The notes under the pieces: model-generated
Seen by the model: the letters and a program-made list of their open reading frames with translations, nothing else
What the model was told of the DNA's origin: nothing
Databases searched by the model: none
Part shown: piece after piece, positions 21,001 to 29,423 of the stretch
Numbering within the stretch: position 1 is the first letter of the stretch
Layout: each line of letters starts with the position of its first letter
Virus record (IMG/VR): IMGVR_UViG_3300005158_000001
Coordinates: 1-43,118 of that record
Source: a virus
DNA: 43,118 bases
Strand: one strand, 5' to 3'
Made by a program: the position numbers and the translations under genes

Positions 21001-22900
21001 CAAGGATGTGCAGCTCAAGACTCCACAGCATGCGCCGGACGTTCAGTCCGAAGGAATCAACTATGCCATGGGCAAGGGCGATTTCATGCAGTCTGTCGAT
21101 TCAGTAATCGACAAGTTCTACAACGTGATGAACAAGATGCCATCGGAGGTCCTGTCCAGGAATCCACTGTTCTTCCAGCTGTACCGTCAGCATGTCAGTG
21201 ACCTGTGGCAGATGAGCAAGGATGGTGGAGCCGTGAAGATCTCCGCCAAGGAACAGGAACGCATTGCCGAGAGGGCTCGACAGTTCGCACTGAAGGATGT
21301 CAAGAAGCTTACATTCAACATGGACTATGAGACAAAGATCGCTCACTCCATGCGCTTCATCGCTCCATTCTTCGGCCCAATGCAGGAGTCTTTCACCCGC
21401 TGGGGTCACATCATCGCCAACAAGCCCGATGTGCTTGCGCACGCTGTCAACATTTACACGTCTCCAATCCGTGCCGGTCACACTGTTGACCAGAACGGAA
21501 ACCCTGTGGATGAAGATGGCTATGTTCACAATGAGGATGGAAGCAAGACTCTTGTTTCCAAGAGTGACATGCATATTCAGTTTCAGGCTCCGCAGTGGCT
21601 TGCGAAGTCAATCGGGATGGATCAGGGATCAACTGTTGACATGCCGATCAACACTCTGAACCTTGTGCTTGCGAATGACCCATGGTACAACCCAGGAACT
21701 GGCCCATGGGTTCAGTTGCCCGCTAACTGGGTGGCACTTCACGAAGACCCAACAGTTGGTGACACGATGAAGAAGCTCGGAATTCTTCAGAATGTCACTC
21801 CCGACATGATGAGCCAGCTCAAGGGAGCTGGCCCTACCCTGATCTCCACCATTCTCGGCGACCAGGACTATGAGACTCAGCAGCGAGACATGGCCTACCT
21901 CATGCAGTCCGAGGATTACAAGTGGAAAACCGGAATGCGATCCACTCAGCCTACATGGCAGGAAGTAAAGGACCGTGTAGAATCCAACGCCCAACTTCGA
22001 GCATGGATGAAGTTTGACCTTCCGGTTTCTATGAGTTTCAAGGACCCGTATCAGTACTTCCGTGATCGCTACAGGGATCTGGTGAAGGCGGACCCGAAGA
22101 CCGCCGATCAGGTATTCATGGCAAAGTATGGCGATGCCGCATTCTCCTTCACGGGGGCGATGACCTACGACAGGAAGGGTCTGCCATCAACCGCAGAGGC
22201 GGTGATGGCAGATAAGAAGTATTCCCTCCTCACTGATGCCGATCCGGACCTTGCTCCGCTAATTGTCGGCCCTTACTCCAGCGGTGATTTCAGCCAGACC
22301 GCATATGCCCAGCAGATGCGGAGCGGGGAAAGGAAGCAGCTCAGTGCTGTAGAGGTGATGCAGCGAGCACAGGCCAATGAAGGATGGGCACAGTACGACA
22401 AGTACATGAACATCCTGAATGCCAGGCTCAAGCAGGCGGGCTTCATGTCGTTCAGCGCTAATGGCGCTGAACGTCTGGACAACATGCGCAAGGGTATAAT
22501 CGTCCTGCTCACCGAACCCAAGATCAATGGCAAGATGAACCCCAAGTACAATGAGCAGTTCGCCAAGCAGTTCCTGACGATCGACAAATCGAAGGATGAC
22601 CGAATCGCCAAGGCCATGGACGGGATCGTCAGAGAACAGTCTCTCATCGGTGACCCGATGCGAAGCGATATTCGATCGCTTGCCATCTACATGGACTACC
22701 GGAATGCAGCTCAGCAGGTACTGGCCAACAGGAAGAAGGCCGGAGGTTCCGCTGACATCACTTCAAAGAAAAACATTGATCTTCGGTTCTCGTTCTCCAA
22801 TGCGGTGTCCGCTCTTGTTGAGCAGGATACCAAGTTCGAATCACTGTACAATCGCTGGCTGAGTCGTGACATGTACGACCAGCACAATCCGATGGGATAA
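18029..22900 (+). CDS. Giant internal virion/ejection protein, 1623 aa
   Basis: The largest gene in the window. The N-terminus has a hydrophobic patch (GGGFFSWLLKPVESVGSF) that may interact with membrane. Residues 310-400 and 740-830 have extended charged helices likely to form coiled coils. The rest is a mixture of helical and beta segments without an enzyme signature I recognise. In short-tailed phages, very large proteins encoded next to portal and capsid are packed inside the head and ejected to form a channel across the cell envelope; the location after portal and before the NlpC/P60 gene fits this. It could alternatively be an unrecognised polyvalent protein. Confidence 0.65.
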   Translation: MTTPSPQPGFAPAPVNSTQWNAQVVQAAAEQRINSTKQAANVSGGGGFFSWLLKPVESVGSFVHSVYSNVISRPLSAAMLHMYIGSAEANSSAESWGNLFDGDIWDRAWRDAKHVSPGQAFEFGIENFFGDMRTEMMKPVNYTPKDMAGRPVLDKSGKPVNINLNQTGYIWDNPDAVKVHFDSGVQKYLSGGLDFYTSWYADPFVLAGKGAGIARNVAYVRPALDAVSKPNLAQEISRKVGLTTIPERSNVEKNIFKNRLAEAPEERYSRSFIGMGDMIMKQKGKLGEAFPEWITRQNWAKNSADSGALASALGKAADRSDVDQILAVSLGDTEALQKLTAKNAELGAQMDMLAKRKEGLIAGTPANVAAGDAAKLKLQMDDIAQKSSQILAQRSDISGRIAVQGTMKNGMYFNPLISPIASNFGQYARGLETTSASKLGKGIASAPVRYAASLVYNNAYVRPIRLFSGTTWNGVRAPGHINLDAEDSHRALSASLQQSNAFTNDEVANMVGKYITADRGIKDFLVQQYDSLTVQRLAKKYDLNDAEADAIYKQVGGLRGQARDGRVYSTGYIETADGGRLRADHVAEDGSLVAVSPVLNSQLQNTHILTDYEHMDRILKYSAGPFKKLLKENKIQMEAAKGEPLNLAEQAEAARTAMSELKPSKILSTLNFGTEAADTFSKLWKFNVLLRLGYGPRAIADDFMGQVAQLGAANFFFERTLQGGRNFATRKMNHIMGDPTGVEQMMASIDSGIAELSNQAARHQNKIERINAYLPAGPEGGASYIGRGAKGRRLFNQRTNELRKTQTQLDDVTDQINALRAQKNKIGTAQKALGDRYTIMPDGTAFPLPFEGPSGALYKDLLGGRRTIDNLMGGTASSMWNQFRNSDWRVRTASEGNEYVSAYMRVINQQFKNDEAAMAVLRGENLIKWFGTQEGRAYRSASAMKNMSMAEHADRIEQTVEHMLPRNTPEGVALREAVIGNAKDADLAQAIKDVQLKTPQHAPDVQSEGINYAMGKGDFMQSVDSVIDKFYNVMNKMPSEVLSRNPLFFQLYRQHVSDLWQMSKDGGAVKISAKEQERIAERARQFALKDVKKLTFNMDYETKIAHSMRFIAPFFGPMQESFTRWGHIIANKPDVLAHAVNIYTSPIRAGHTVDQNGNPVDEDGYVHNEDGSKTLVSKSDMHIQFQAPQWLAKSIGMDQGSTVDMPINTLNLVLANDPWYNPGTGPWVQLPANWVALHEDPTVGDTMKKLGILQNVTPDMMSQLKGAGPTLISTILGDQDYETQQRDMAYLMQSEDYKWKTGMRSTQPTWQEVKDRVESNAQLRAWMKFDLPVSMSFKDPYQYFRDRYRDLVKADPKTADQVFMAKYGDAAFSFTGAMTYDRKGLPSTAEAVMADKKYSLLTDADPDLAPLIVGPYSSGDFSQTAYAQQMRSGERKQLSAVEVMQRAQANEGWAQYDKYMNILNARLKQAGFMSFSANGAERLDNMRKGIIVLLTEPKINGKMNPKYNEQFAKQFLTIDKSKDDRIAKAMDGIVREQSLIGDPMRSDIRSLAIYMDYRNAAQQVLANRKKAGGSADITSKKNIDLRFSFSNAVSALVEQDTKFESLYNRWLSRDMYDQHNPMG

Positions 22901-22903
22901 CGA

Positions 22904-23752
22904 ATGCCTCAGCCAACCCCTGGACTTACCCCGTCCCCGCCGTCCGGGCCTCCACCGCAAGGGTTCGACCCGATGGACTTTGCCGGAGCTTTCGCTGACC
23001 AGCAAGCCACTGGCCCTGGCGGCAAGCCCACTACTGCTGTAACCGGCATGTACGGCCCCCTGTCGGGCTCTGACAGGTGGCGGTATGCTACCGACCAGCC
23101 TGGCTCCGAGGATATGAGGAACAGGCAGGGGGCGCCGATCACAAAGTCTGTCCAGGACCTCTCTCGCGACTTCTACACATGGGATCAGAAGCAGAAGGAT
23201 CAGTTCCGTGCCCGTCTTGGTCTGATCAACAAGAATGCCCTGGTCGCATCCGATTCCGATCTTGCCAATACATGGGCCGACTACGTGCAGCAGTCGGCCA
23301 ATTACTTCTCGGCCGGTATCGCCATGTCTCCGGACGACATCCTCAATAAGGATGTCGCGACCAAGGGTGTCGGCGCCCCTTCACTTGCCGGAACTCGTAC
23401 ATCCACTACAACCGACCTCAACCTTACGAGTAAGCCTGATTCAGATGCCATCTTCAACAGTGCGGCAAAGGCACTCCTTGGCAGGGCGCCGACCGAAGCC
23501 GAGTATGCCCAGTTCCAATCCTCGCTCAATAGTGCAGAGCGAGCCAATCCTGTTCAGGCCACCACGACCACCACGACGGATGCCGAAGGAAATGTGATTG
23601 ACCAGTCCCGTCAGAGCACTGGTGGTCTTGGTGCCGGCGGTGCGTCTCTCATGGCTCAGCAGGCAGCACAGCAGAATCCGGAGGCCGGAGCGTATCAGGC
23701 TTCCACTACTTACTGGAACGCTGCCATGCAGATGATTCAGCGAGGCTACTAA
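22904..23752 (+). CDS. Internal virion protein, 282 aa
   Basis: A Pro/Gly-rich N-terminus (PSPPSGPPPQGFDPMDFAGAF) is followed by a helical region with Trp (WDQKQKDQFRARLGL) and a Thr-rich linker, then a compact LLGRAPTEAEYAQFQSSLN domain and a final Ala/Gln helix. The segment EFAR-like APTEAEY repeats patterns found in internal proteins of the next genes. No enzyme motif. Probably part of the ejected complex. Confidence 0.6.
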   Translation: MPQPTPGLTPSPPSGPPPQGFDPMDFAGAFADQQATGPGGKPTTAVTGMYGPLSGSDRWRYATDQPGSEDMRNRQGAPITKSVQDLSRDFYTWDQKQKDQFRARLGLINKNALVASDSDLANTWADYVQQSANYFSAGIAMSPDDILNKDVATKGVGAPSLAGTRTSTTTDLNLTSKPDSDAIFNSAAKALLGRAPTEAEYAQFQSSLNSAERANPVQATTTTTTDAEGNVIDQSRQSTGGLGAGGASLMAQQAAQQNPEAGAYQASTTYWNAAMQMIQRGY

Positions 23753-25045
23753 ATGGCGGTGAACGGTAAGCAGGTGGTTGATTACCTGATGCAGTTCCTT
23801 GGGACTCCGTATGTGTGGGGTGGAACCAGCCCGAGCGGCTTCGACTGCTCGGGCCTACTCCAGTACGGATTCGGTCACTTCGGCGTGAACATCGCACGAG
23901 TCACCAATGACCAGATCGGCCAAGGAAAGGCCGTTGACTGGGATGAGATGCAGGTTGGTGACGCGATCTTCTTCGACACCGATTCCGGCCGTTCCGGTCC
24001 TGATCACGTCGGTATCTATATCGGTGGAGGCAAGATGCTTCAGGCACCGAAGACAGGTGATGTGGTGAAGATCACTGACATTACCAGTGGATACTATGCG
24101 CAGAGGTTCATGGGTGCCAGGCGCTTCAATGGCATCGAAGGTGGAGGCGACAGCAACGGGGACTGGAAAACCCAGTCCCCGGCAGAGAAGAAGCTTTCAC
24201 CAGAAGAGATGGCAGCCAACTATGGCTTGAGCTGGGCATTCCTCAACTCTGATCCCAGCCTGAAAAAGTTGTTCGAGGATGCTGTTGGTGGAAGCTGGAC
24301 TGCTGAGAAGTTTCAGTCCGAGATGAAGAACACCGACTTCTGGAAGAACAATAGTCAGTCCGCCAGGAAGGCGATGCAGACTAAGGCTTCCGATCCGGCA
24401 ACATGGGCCGCCATGATGGAAGCCAACAAGGCTAAGATTCAATCCAAGGCCTCCGAACTGGGCGCCAGCCTTCCCGCTGGCGCCCTCGACTCCATGGCGA
24501 ATGACATGGAAATGTCGGGCATGACGGATGAGCGACTCACTCAGGTACTTGGCGGATACGTCGATTACGTCAATGGCAGTCTTACCGGCATGGCTGGCAT
24601 GCATGCGAACGTCATGCGCAAGTACGCTTCGGACATGGGTGTTGACATCAATCAGCAGTCCATCAAGAACTATGCACAGCTCATGATCAAGGGTGTGAGT
24701 TCGCAGCAGGACTTCAAGAACTTCATCGACAATCAGGCAGTCTCTTCCTTCCCCGCTTACGAAGATCAGATCAGGGCAGGATCAACTGTCAAGCAGATCG
24801 CGAACCCGTACATTCAGATGATGTCGCAGACTCTTGGAATGAATCCCAGCGCTGTCACCATGAAGGATCCTACTATCATGAGCGCGATGAACAGCATTAG
24901 TCAGGATGGAAAGCCTGTCGGCAAGACACTTGCCGAATTCGGAGACATGCTTCGTGGTGATCCTCGCTGGCGTCAGACCAGCGAGGCGATTACCAAAACC
25001 ATGAGCACCGGCATGCGGATTCTCCAGAACTGGGGGCTTGCCTGA
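23753..25045 (+). CDS. NlpC/P60 peptidoglycan hydrolase, virion-associated
   Basis: A 430-residue protein. Residues 1-125 form an NlpC/P60 cysteine peptidase: the catalytic Cys32 in SGFDCSGLLQYG, the catalytic His85 in DHVGIYIGGG, and a conserved GTPYVWGG start. It cleaves peptide stems of peptidoglycan. After a short linker, residues 145-430 hold a helical domain (SPEEMAANYGLSWAFLN, then TDFWKNNSQSARKAM) that recurs in the next gene. Being encoded among virion proteins rather than next to the endolysin, it is likely carried in the virion to open the wall during DNA entry. Confidence 0.85.
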   Translation: MAVNGKQVVDYLMQFLGTPYVWGGTSPSGFDCSGLLQYGFGHFGVNIARVTNDQIGQGKAVDWDEMQVGDAIFFDTDSGRSGPDHVGIYIGGGKMLQAPKTGDVVKITDITSGYYAQRFMGARRFNGIEGGGDSNGDWKTQSPAEKKLSPEEMAANYGLSWAFLNSDPSLKKLFEDAVGGSWTAEKFQSEMKNTDFWKNNSQSARKAMQTKASDPATWAAMMEANKAKIQSKASELGASLPAGALDSMANDMEMSGMTDERLTQVLGGYVDYVNGSLTGMAGMHANVMRKYASDMGVDINQQSIKNYAQLMIKGVSSQQDFKNFIDNQAVSSFPAYEDQIRAGSTVKQIANPYIQMMSQTLGMNPSAVTMKDPTIMSAMNSISQDGKPVGKTLAEFGDMLRGDPRWRQTSEAITKTMSTGMRILQNWGLA

Positions 25046-25914
25046 TGGCTAACCTCAGTCGGCAGGAGATGGCGTCCAAGTATGGCTACACCGTCGCCTT
25101 CATGGATGCTTATCCAGAGATCGGTCAGCTCATCGAGAAGGCCGTCAAGGAGGATTGGACGGCCGACAAGTTCCAAGCTCAGTTCCGCAACACCAACTTC
25201 TGGAAGAACACCAGCGATCAGCAGCGCAAGATGGCGATGCTGTGGACTTCCGACCCTGCGGAGTGGGGTGCGCTGTGGGGCCGAACGCAGAACCACATAC
25301 GTGGACTCCTTGGTGAACTCGGCGGAAGTCAGGATGACTGGAATGTCATCAATGGACTGTCCGGCAAGATCATCATGGAAGGGTGGGACGATGAACGAAT
25401 CCGCCATGAGATCGGCAGTTACATCACCTTCGGTTCAGGAGGATTCGCCGGAGGCAAGGCGGGAGAGGTGCAGCAGGATCTGAACTCCTACGCGTATGCA
25501 ATGGGTATCAAGAACGCGGATTCATGGATTCAATCGGCTGTTCGTGGAATTGTCTCAGGTGCCAGTTCGGTTCAGGATTACAAGAATCAGATCAGGGATC
25601 AGTCCATAGCATCTTTCCCTGGATGGAAGGATCAGCTGGATGCAGGTCAGACGATGATGGACATCGCCCAGCCGTACATGCAGTCCATGTCGCAGATCCT
25701 TGAGATACCTCCGGGGTCTGTCAACCTGTTCGACCCTACAATCAACAAGGCTCTCCAGTTCAAGGACAGCAACGGAAAGGCCACATCCCAGCCGCTGTGG
25801 CAATTTCAGAACGATCTCCGATCGGATGATCGCTGGAAGAAGACGCAGAATGCTCAAGACTCTGTCATGGGCACAGCCCATACAATCCTTCAGCAGTTTG
25901 GAATCTACTCATAA
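25045..25914 (+). CDS. Paralogue of the NlpC/P60 protein's C-terminal domain
   Basis: A 289-residue protein aligned along its length with the second half of the upstream hydrolase: QEMASKYGYTVAFMD against EEMAANYGLSWAFLN, TADKFQAQFRNTNFWKN against TAEKFQSEMKNTDFWKN, then AYEDQ/GWKDQ, IANPYIQ/IAQPYMQ, SMSQILE/MMSQTLG, and RSDDRWKKT. It lacks the catalytic domain. Tandem duplication of the helical domain is evident; it is probably an internal virion protein. TGATG overlap at the start. Confidence 0.8.
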   Translation: MANLSRQEMASKYGYTVAFMDAYPEIGQLIEKAVKEDWTADKFQAQFRNTNFWKNTSDQQRKMAMLWTSDPAEWGALWGRTQNHIRGLLGELGGSQDDWNVINGLSGKIIMEGWDDERIRHEIGSYITFGSGGFAGGKAGEVQQDLNSYAYAMGIKNADSWIQSAVRGIVSGASSVQDYKNQIRDQSIASFPGWKDQLDAGQTMMDIAQPYMQSMSQILEIPPGSVNLFDPTINKALQFKDSNGKATSQPLWQFQNDLRSDDRWKKTQNAQDSVMGTAHTILQQFGIYS

Positions 25915-26819
25915 TGGCAACTTGGGACAAGCCACCTAAGGATGTAGGCGATGTAGTCGGAGGCATCAAGCCTCCGACCCTTGAGGAACAGCTCACCGGA
26001 TCGCAGCGAGATGCATTCGCCGCTATCAGCAGTCGGTTCGCTCAGTATGGACTCGGAACTCTAGCACCCAAGATCATCGGCTACCTCAAGGACGGATTCA
26101 GTGCCGACACGATCAGTATCCTTCTTCAGGACACTTCGGAATACAAGCAGCGTTTCGCCGGCAATGAAGTAAGGAAGCAGAAGGGCCTTCCTGTTCTCTC
26201 CCCCGCTGAGTACTTGAGTACTGAGTCGAGCTACCGTCAGCTCATGCGGCAGGCTGGATTGCCTGCCGGATTCTATGACCAGAATTCCGACTTCACTCAG
26301 TTCATCGGCAAGGATGTGAGTCCTACAGAACTCAAGCAGAGGGTTGATCTGGCGGCGAGCGCTACGACGCTCGCCTCTCCACAGCTGAAGCAGGCCCTGA
26401 GCGGCATGTATGGACTCGATGATTCGAGTATCACAGCGTATTTGCTTGATCCTGAACGCGCCATTCCTCACATTCAGAAGCAGGTGGCAGCCGCTCAGAT
26501 CGGAGCGGAAGCACTCAAGCGTGGACTTCAGGTGAGCGGGAAGGCAGAGGATTACGCCACTTCCGGAGTCACCGCACAGCAGGCCGCGCAGGCATATGGG
26601 CAGATTGCCCAGCAGCTTCCCGGATTCCAAGCTGCCGCAAGTTCGTTCGGAACCGGCATCAATCAGGATATTCTCGAACAGGCATACCTTGGCCCAGTGA
26701 GCAACCCAGAGGCAGAGGGGACAGTTACTCGGCTCGCATCGTGGAACCGTGCGCGTGCGCAGGGGCAGGCATCCGGTGCAAGGGCCGGTCTTGTGCGATC
26801 CACTTCGGGACGCGTATAG
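25914..26819 (+). CDS. Related internal virion protein, 301 aa
   Basis: A helical protein with a TAATG start. Residues 35-75 (ISSRFAQYGLGTLAPKIIGYLKDGFS) and 75-90 (TISILLQDTSEYKQRFAG) match the plan of the previous two proteins (helix, Leu-rich turn, aromatic 'YKQRF' end), suggesting the same broad family. The tail is basic (NRARAQGQASGARAGLVRS). It ends the first virion block; the tRNA cluster follows. Confidence 0.65.
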   Translation: MATWDKPPKDVGDVVGGIKPPTLEEQLTGSQRDAFAAISSRFAQYGLGTLAPKIIGYLKDGFSADTISILLQDTSEYKQRFAGNEVRKQKGLPVLSPAEYLSTESSYRQLMRQAGLPAGFYDQNSDFTQFIGKDVSPTELKQRVDLAASATTLASPQLKQALSGMYGLDDSSITAYLLDPERAIPHIQKQVAAAQIGAEALKRGLQVSGKAEDYATSGVTAQQAAQAYGQIAQQLPGFQAAASSFGTGINQDILEQAYLGPVSNPEAEGTVTRLASWNRARAQGQASGARAGLVRSTSGRV

Positions 26820-26881
26820 TTCAAACGGAGGGGTGATTCCACTTATGGGTCACTTAAACGACATGTGATGTGCCCTCACTT

Positions 26882-26953
26882 CTAGCAATAGCTCAATGGT
26901 AGAGCGCTGCGTTTGGGACGCAGAGGTTCGGGGTTCGAGTCCCTGTTGTTAGA
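26882..26953 (+). tRNA. tRNA-Pro (anticodon UGG)
   Basis: A complete cloverleaf: acceptor CTAGCAA pairs with TTGTTAG (one G-U), D arm GCTC/GAGC, anticodon stem CTGCG/CGCAG with loop TTTGGGA giving anticodon TGG, five-base variable loop, T stem CGGGG/CCCTG (one G-U) with loop TTCGAGT, discriminator A; CCA is not encoded. It would read CCA and possibly CCG proline codons, which are frequent in this genome. Confidence 0.9.
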
Positions 26954-27019
26954 CGTTGATCGGGTAGCACCTGATCCCTCACGTTCGTGAGGTATGAACG
27001 ATGGATCGCGACCATTCAT

Positions 27020-27090
27020 GGTGTACAGCGTAGGCTGTGCTGGCGGGTCTGTAAAACCCTCCCATCGAGGTTCGAATCCTCGGTACACCA
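27020..27090 (+). tRNA. tRNA-Tyr-like (anticodon GUA), atypical
   Basis: Acceptor GGTGTAC/GTACACC, T stem CGAGG/CCTCG with loop TTCGAAT, and an anticodon loop CTGTAAA identical to that of bacterial tRNA-Tyr, giving anticodon GTA. Three oddities: only one base separates the acceptor and D stem, the anticodon stem has a C-T mismatch at its top, and the variable loop is short, whereas bacterial tRNA-Tyr has a long variable arm. It may be a degenerate or remodelled tRNA. A CC follows the discriminator A. Confidence 0.6.
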
Positions 27091-27148
27091 CCCCCCCTCA
27101 TACGGGTTCCGGTATGGCGACAGGACCGGGTAATTTGAAGAGTCGCGG

Positions 27149-27224
27149 TTGCATCTAAGTCTCAACTGGCAGAGCTGGGGATGAATACATCCTTGACGTA
27201 TGGGTTCGAATCCCATGATGCATA
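27149..27224 (+). tRNA. tRNA-like element with abnormal anticodon arm
   Basis: The T arm is canonical (ATGGG/CCCAT, loop TTCGAAT). The acceptor TTGCATC/GATGCAT pairs except for its first base. The D arm (CTC/GAG, possibly GCTC/GAGC with a bulged T) carries extra bases. The anticodon stem GGGGA/TCCTT encloses eight bases, TGAATACA, or six if one more pair forms; no normal anticodon with U33 is present. It could be a decaying tRNA, an unusual tRNA-like RNA or a processing signal. Confidence 0.45.
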
Positions 27225-27282
27225 CTCCTGATCCCACCGACCGGCCGGGTATCAGAGTACGTAAGACCGGTAGAGCAAGTCT

Positions 27283-27307
27283 GACGATCGATCCCCCGTC
27301 GATCGTC
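27283..27307. other. Perfect hairpin downstream of the tRNA cluster
   Basis: Arms GACGATCGA/TCGATCGTC with a seven-base loop, 40 bases before the scaffold gene. Smaller hairpins (CCTCAC/GTGAGG near 26977-26992, and GATCGGGT/ACCTGATC at 26959-26977) separate the tRNAs. These may guide processing of the tRNA transcript. Confidence 0.5.
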
Positions 27308-27347
27308 CTAGTGTTCGCATTCAATCACTATTCAGGGAGTATGTCAG

Positions 27348-27821
27348 ATGACTGACGCTTGGGATTACGACGAGACCGACAGCCAGCAGAACGGGCCAAA
27401 GGCACTGCGAGAAGCATACAAGGCCCAGAAGGATGCAAACGATAAGTTGATGAGCCGCCTTGAAGCACTTGAGGCGGAAGCAAATCGCAATCGTGTTGCG
27501 GATCTTTTCGAAACCCAGGGTGTGCCGCGTAGCGCATCCAAGTTCTACAACGGCGACCCCGACCCCGACAAGGTCAATGCGTTCGTCTCTGAAATGCGAA
27601 GCACCTTCAGTGGCGCTTCGCCCGTTGACACCAGCTCTACAGCTCCGACTTACAGCACTGACGATCAGGTGAAGCTTCAGAGCATCATGCAGGCCGGTGC
27701 CAACGGCGATCCGGGTTCCAACTACGACGTTGCCATGTCGAAGATGAACGACCCGACCCTTACTACTCAGCAGCGACTCCAAGCTTACGCGGAGTTCGCA
27801 CGAATCTCCGCTACTCAGTAA
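27348..27821 (+). CDS. Probable capsid scaffolding protein
   Basis: A 157-residue acidic, helical protein directly upstream of the capsid gene, the usual scaffold position. Residues 20-50 (EAYKAQKDANDKLMSRLEAL) are a strong coiled coil, a linker rich in Asp/Pro/Ser/Thr follows (FSGASPVDTSSTAPTYST), and the tail is helical and Gln-rich. Scaffolds share this design rather than sequence. GGGAG precedes the ATG at a 9-base spacing. Confidence 0.7.
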   Translation: MTDAWDYDETDSQQNGPKALREAYKAQKDANDKLMSRLEALEAEANRNRVADLFETQGVPRSASKFYNGDPDPDKVNAFVSEMRSTFSGASPVDTSSTAPTYSTDDQVKLQSIMQAGANGDPGSNYDVAMSKMNDPTLTTQQRLQAYAEFARISATQ

Positions 27822-27865
27822 AGCTCTGGGGTCGCATCCTCCCCAATGATTGGATGTGATCCGGA

Positions 27866-28861
27866 ATGGCCAACGCCTTTACCGGTACTTCGGCGATGCT
27901 GAACCTTGTTCAGACCGCCTTCGATCGCGAACTTGAGTTCGCGCTCCGTGCTCAGCCTATTTTCCGCAAGGTTGCCGACAAGAAGCCTGCTCAGCAGGCG
28001 ATGCCCGGTTCCAGCGTTGTCTTCTCGCTGTACCAGGATCTCGCTCAGGCCATCACTCCGCTCAATGAGCTGGTTGACCCTGATGCCATTGCGGCCGGTA
28101 ACCCGACAACCGTTACTGTCACTCTGAATGAGTACGGTAACGCGATCCTCGTTTCCAACAAGCTCGACCTGTTCTCGTTCACCGACGTTACCGCTGGTCT
28201 TGTCAACCAGGTGGCGTGGAACCTGATCGACTCCGTTGACCTGATCGTTCAGAACGTTCTTGCCGCTGGTACTCAGACCGTTCGCAATGACCCGGCCACC
28301 GGTAGTCCGCAGTACGGTTTCGGCACCAGCCCGACTCAGCCTATCGCCCTTACTGCGATCGACCAGACGCTGAACAGCCGGTTCGATTCGGGCAACGCCC
28401 GCTTCTCGGTCACCAAGCTTCGGTCGAACAAGGTTCACCCGACCCTCAACGCGTACTACACCGCCTATATTCACCCGGATGTCTCGCACGACCTTCGCTC
28501 CGAGACCGGTTCCGCCGCATGGCGTGATCCGCACAACTTCTCGGCCGCTGAGAACATCTGGGGCGGCAACATCGGCGAGTACGAGGGTGCCGTCTACCTT
28601 GAGAACCCTCGCTGTCAGAACCTTCAGGCCGGTTCCGGCACTGGTACTTCTCAGACCCGCGTGTACAACACGTACTTCGTTGGCCAGCAGGCTCTTGCCG
28701 AGGCCGTTGCTGAGGAGTTCCACACCATTCGTGGTCCGGTTGTTGACAAGCTCACTCGATTCCAGCCTCTCGGCTGGTACGGTGTTGCCGGTTGGTCCCT
28801 GTATCGTCCAGAGGCACTCATCGTCAACCAGACTTCCAGCTCTGTTCGTCCTACCATCTAA
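27866..28861 (+). CDS. Major capsid protein, N4-gp56-like
   Basis: A 331-residue protein resembling the N4-gp56 family of HK97-fold capsids. Matching features are the helical start (MLNLVQTAFDRELEFALRAQP), AMPGSSVVFSLYQDLAQA, LNEYGNAILVSNKL, the block YIHPDVSHDLRSETGSAAWRDPH, and GEYEGAVYLENPRC. Hundreds of copies form the head. The ribosome site is weak for such an abundant product. A strong terminator follows. Confidence 0.85.
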   Translation: MANAFTGTSAMLNLVQTAFDRELEFALRAQPIFRKVADKKPAQQAMPGSSVVFSLYQDLAQAITPLNELVDPDAIAAGNPTTVTVTLNEYGNAILVSNKLDLFSFTDVTAGLVNQVAWNLIDSVDLIVQNVLAAGTQTVRNDPATGSPQYGFGTSPTQPIALTAIDQTLNSRFDSGNARFSVTKLRSNKVHPTLNAYYTAYIHPDVSHDLRSETGSAAWRDPHNFSAAENIWGGNIGEYEGAVYLENPRCQNLQAGSGTGTSQTRVYNTYFVGQQALAEAVAEEFHTIRGPVVDKLTRFQPLGWYGVAGWSLYRPEALIVNQTSSSVRPTI

Positions 28862-28866
28862 CAGAT

Positions 28867-28900
28867 AAGAGGGAAGCCTTTACGGGCTTCCCTCTTTCTT
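28867..28900 (+). terminator. Terminator after the capsid gene
   Basis: Twelve-base arms AAGAGGGAAGCC/GGCTTCCCTCTT with a six-base loop, then TCTT. It begins six bases after the capsid stop. It would reduce transcription of downstream genes relative to capsid; readthrough must occur because no promoter is obvious before the next gene. Confidence 0.8.
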
Positions 28901-28911
28901 GTGGAGTAAAC

Positions 28912-29088
28912 ATGGCTACCCTTGCAGTCGGTGTTCCCGTCAACATCTACTATACTGGTTCGTCCGGCTCTCCAAGCCAGATCGCCGGAACTGTCGCTGA
29001 CATTGGCAGCGACTACATCACCATCCAGAACTCCAACGGTGACGACATCACCATTGGATGGGCAAACGTAAACGTAGTAGTGTCGTAA
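28912..29088 (+). CDS. Small beta-rich protein after capsid, 58 aa
   Basis: GTGGAG precedes the ATG. The sequence (VNIYYTGSSGSPSQIAGTV, then YITIQNSNGDDITIGWANV) alternates strands and Gly/Ser turns, like a small barrel or SH3-like fold. It may decorate or stabilise the head. No family named. Confidence 0.65.
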   Translation: MATLAVGVPVNIYYTGSSGSPSQIAGTVADIGSDYITIQNSNGDDITIGWANVNVVVS

Positions 29089-29423
29089 TGGCAAACTGGC
29101 ATTTCCAGACACCGACTGTTGATGAAGGTCCGTTCATGTGGAACTTCATGATGGAGCGGTTTCGTATCACTCGCGGTATCACTGTCAAGCAGACAGCACC
29201 CGGACCAAACTACATTCTCGTTCGATTCGACAGTTACACCAATGAACTCGGCGCCAGCAACTTGCCGCAGAATCCGAATAATGATACGGACTTCTGGCCA
29301 GAACCGTCCGCAGGACTCAATACATTCCGTGGCGGATACGACTGGATAGTCAATGACGCCACGAAGTCTGATCTCATCAACTCCGGCATTGGTATCACCA
29401 GTGCCAACTTCACTCCGGCATAG
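29088..29423 (+). CDS. Hypothetical head-tail region protein, 111 aa
   Basis: Begins at 29088 with TAATG overlap. A beta-rich protein (FRITRGITVKQTAPGPNYILV) with many aromatic residues and a long polar loop. Similar small proteins sit in this position in other actinophages with short or non-contractile tails. No motif recognised. Confidence 0.65.
   Translation: MANWHFQTPTVDEGPFMWNFMMERFRITRGITVKQTAPGPNYILVRFDSYTNELGASNLPQNPNNDTDFWPEPSAGLNTFRGGYDWIVNDATKSDLINSGIGITSANFTPA

Noticed and set aside
27200-27300. Possible fourth tRNA after 27224
   Set aside because: A GGTAGAGCA D-arm-like string is present, but no acceptor or T arm pairs with it.
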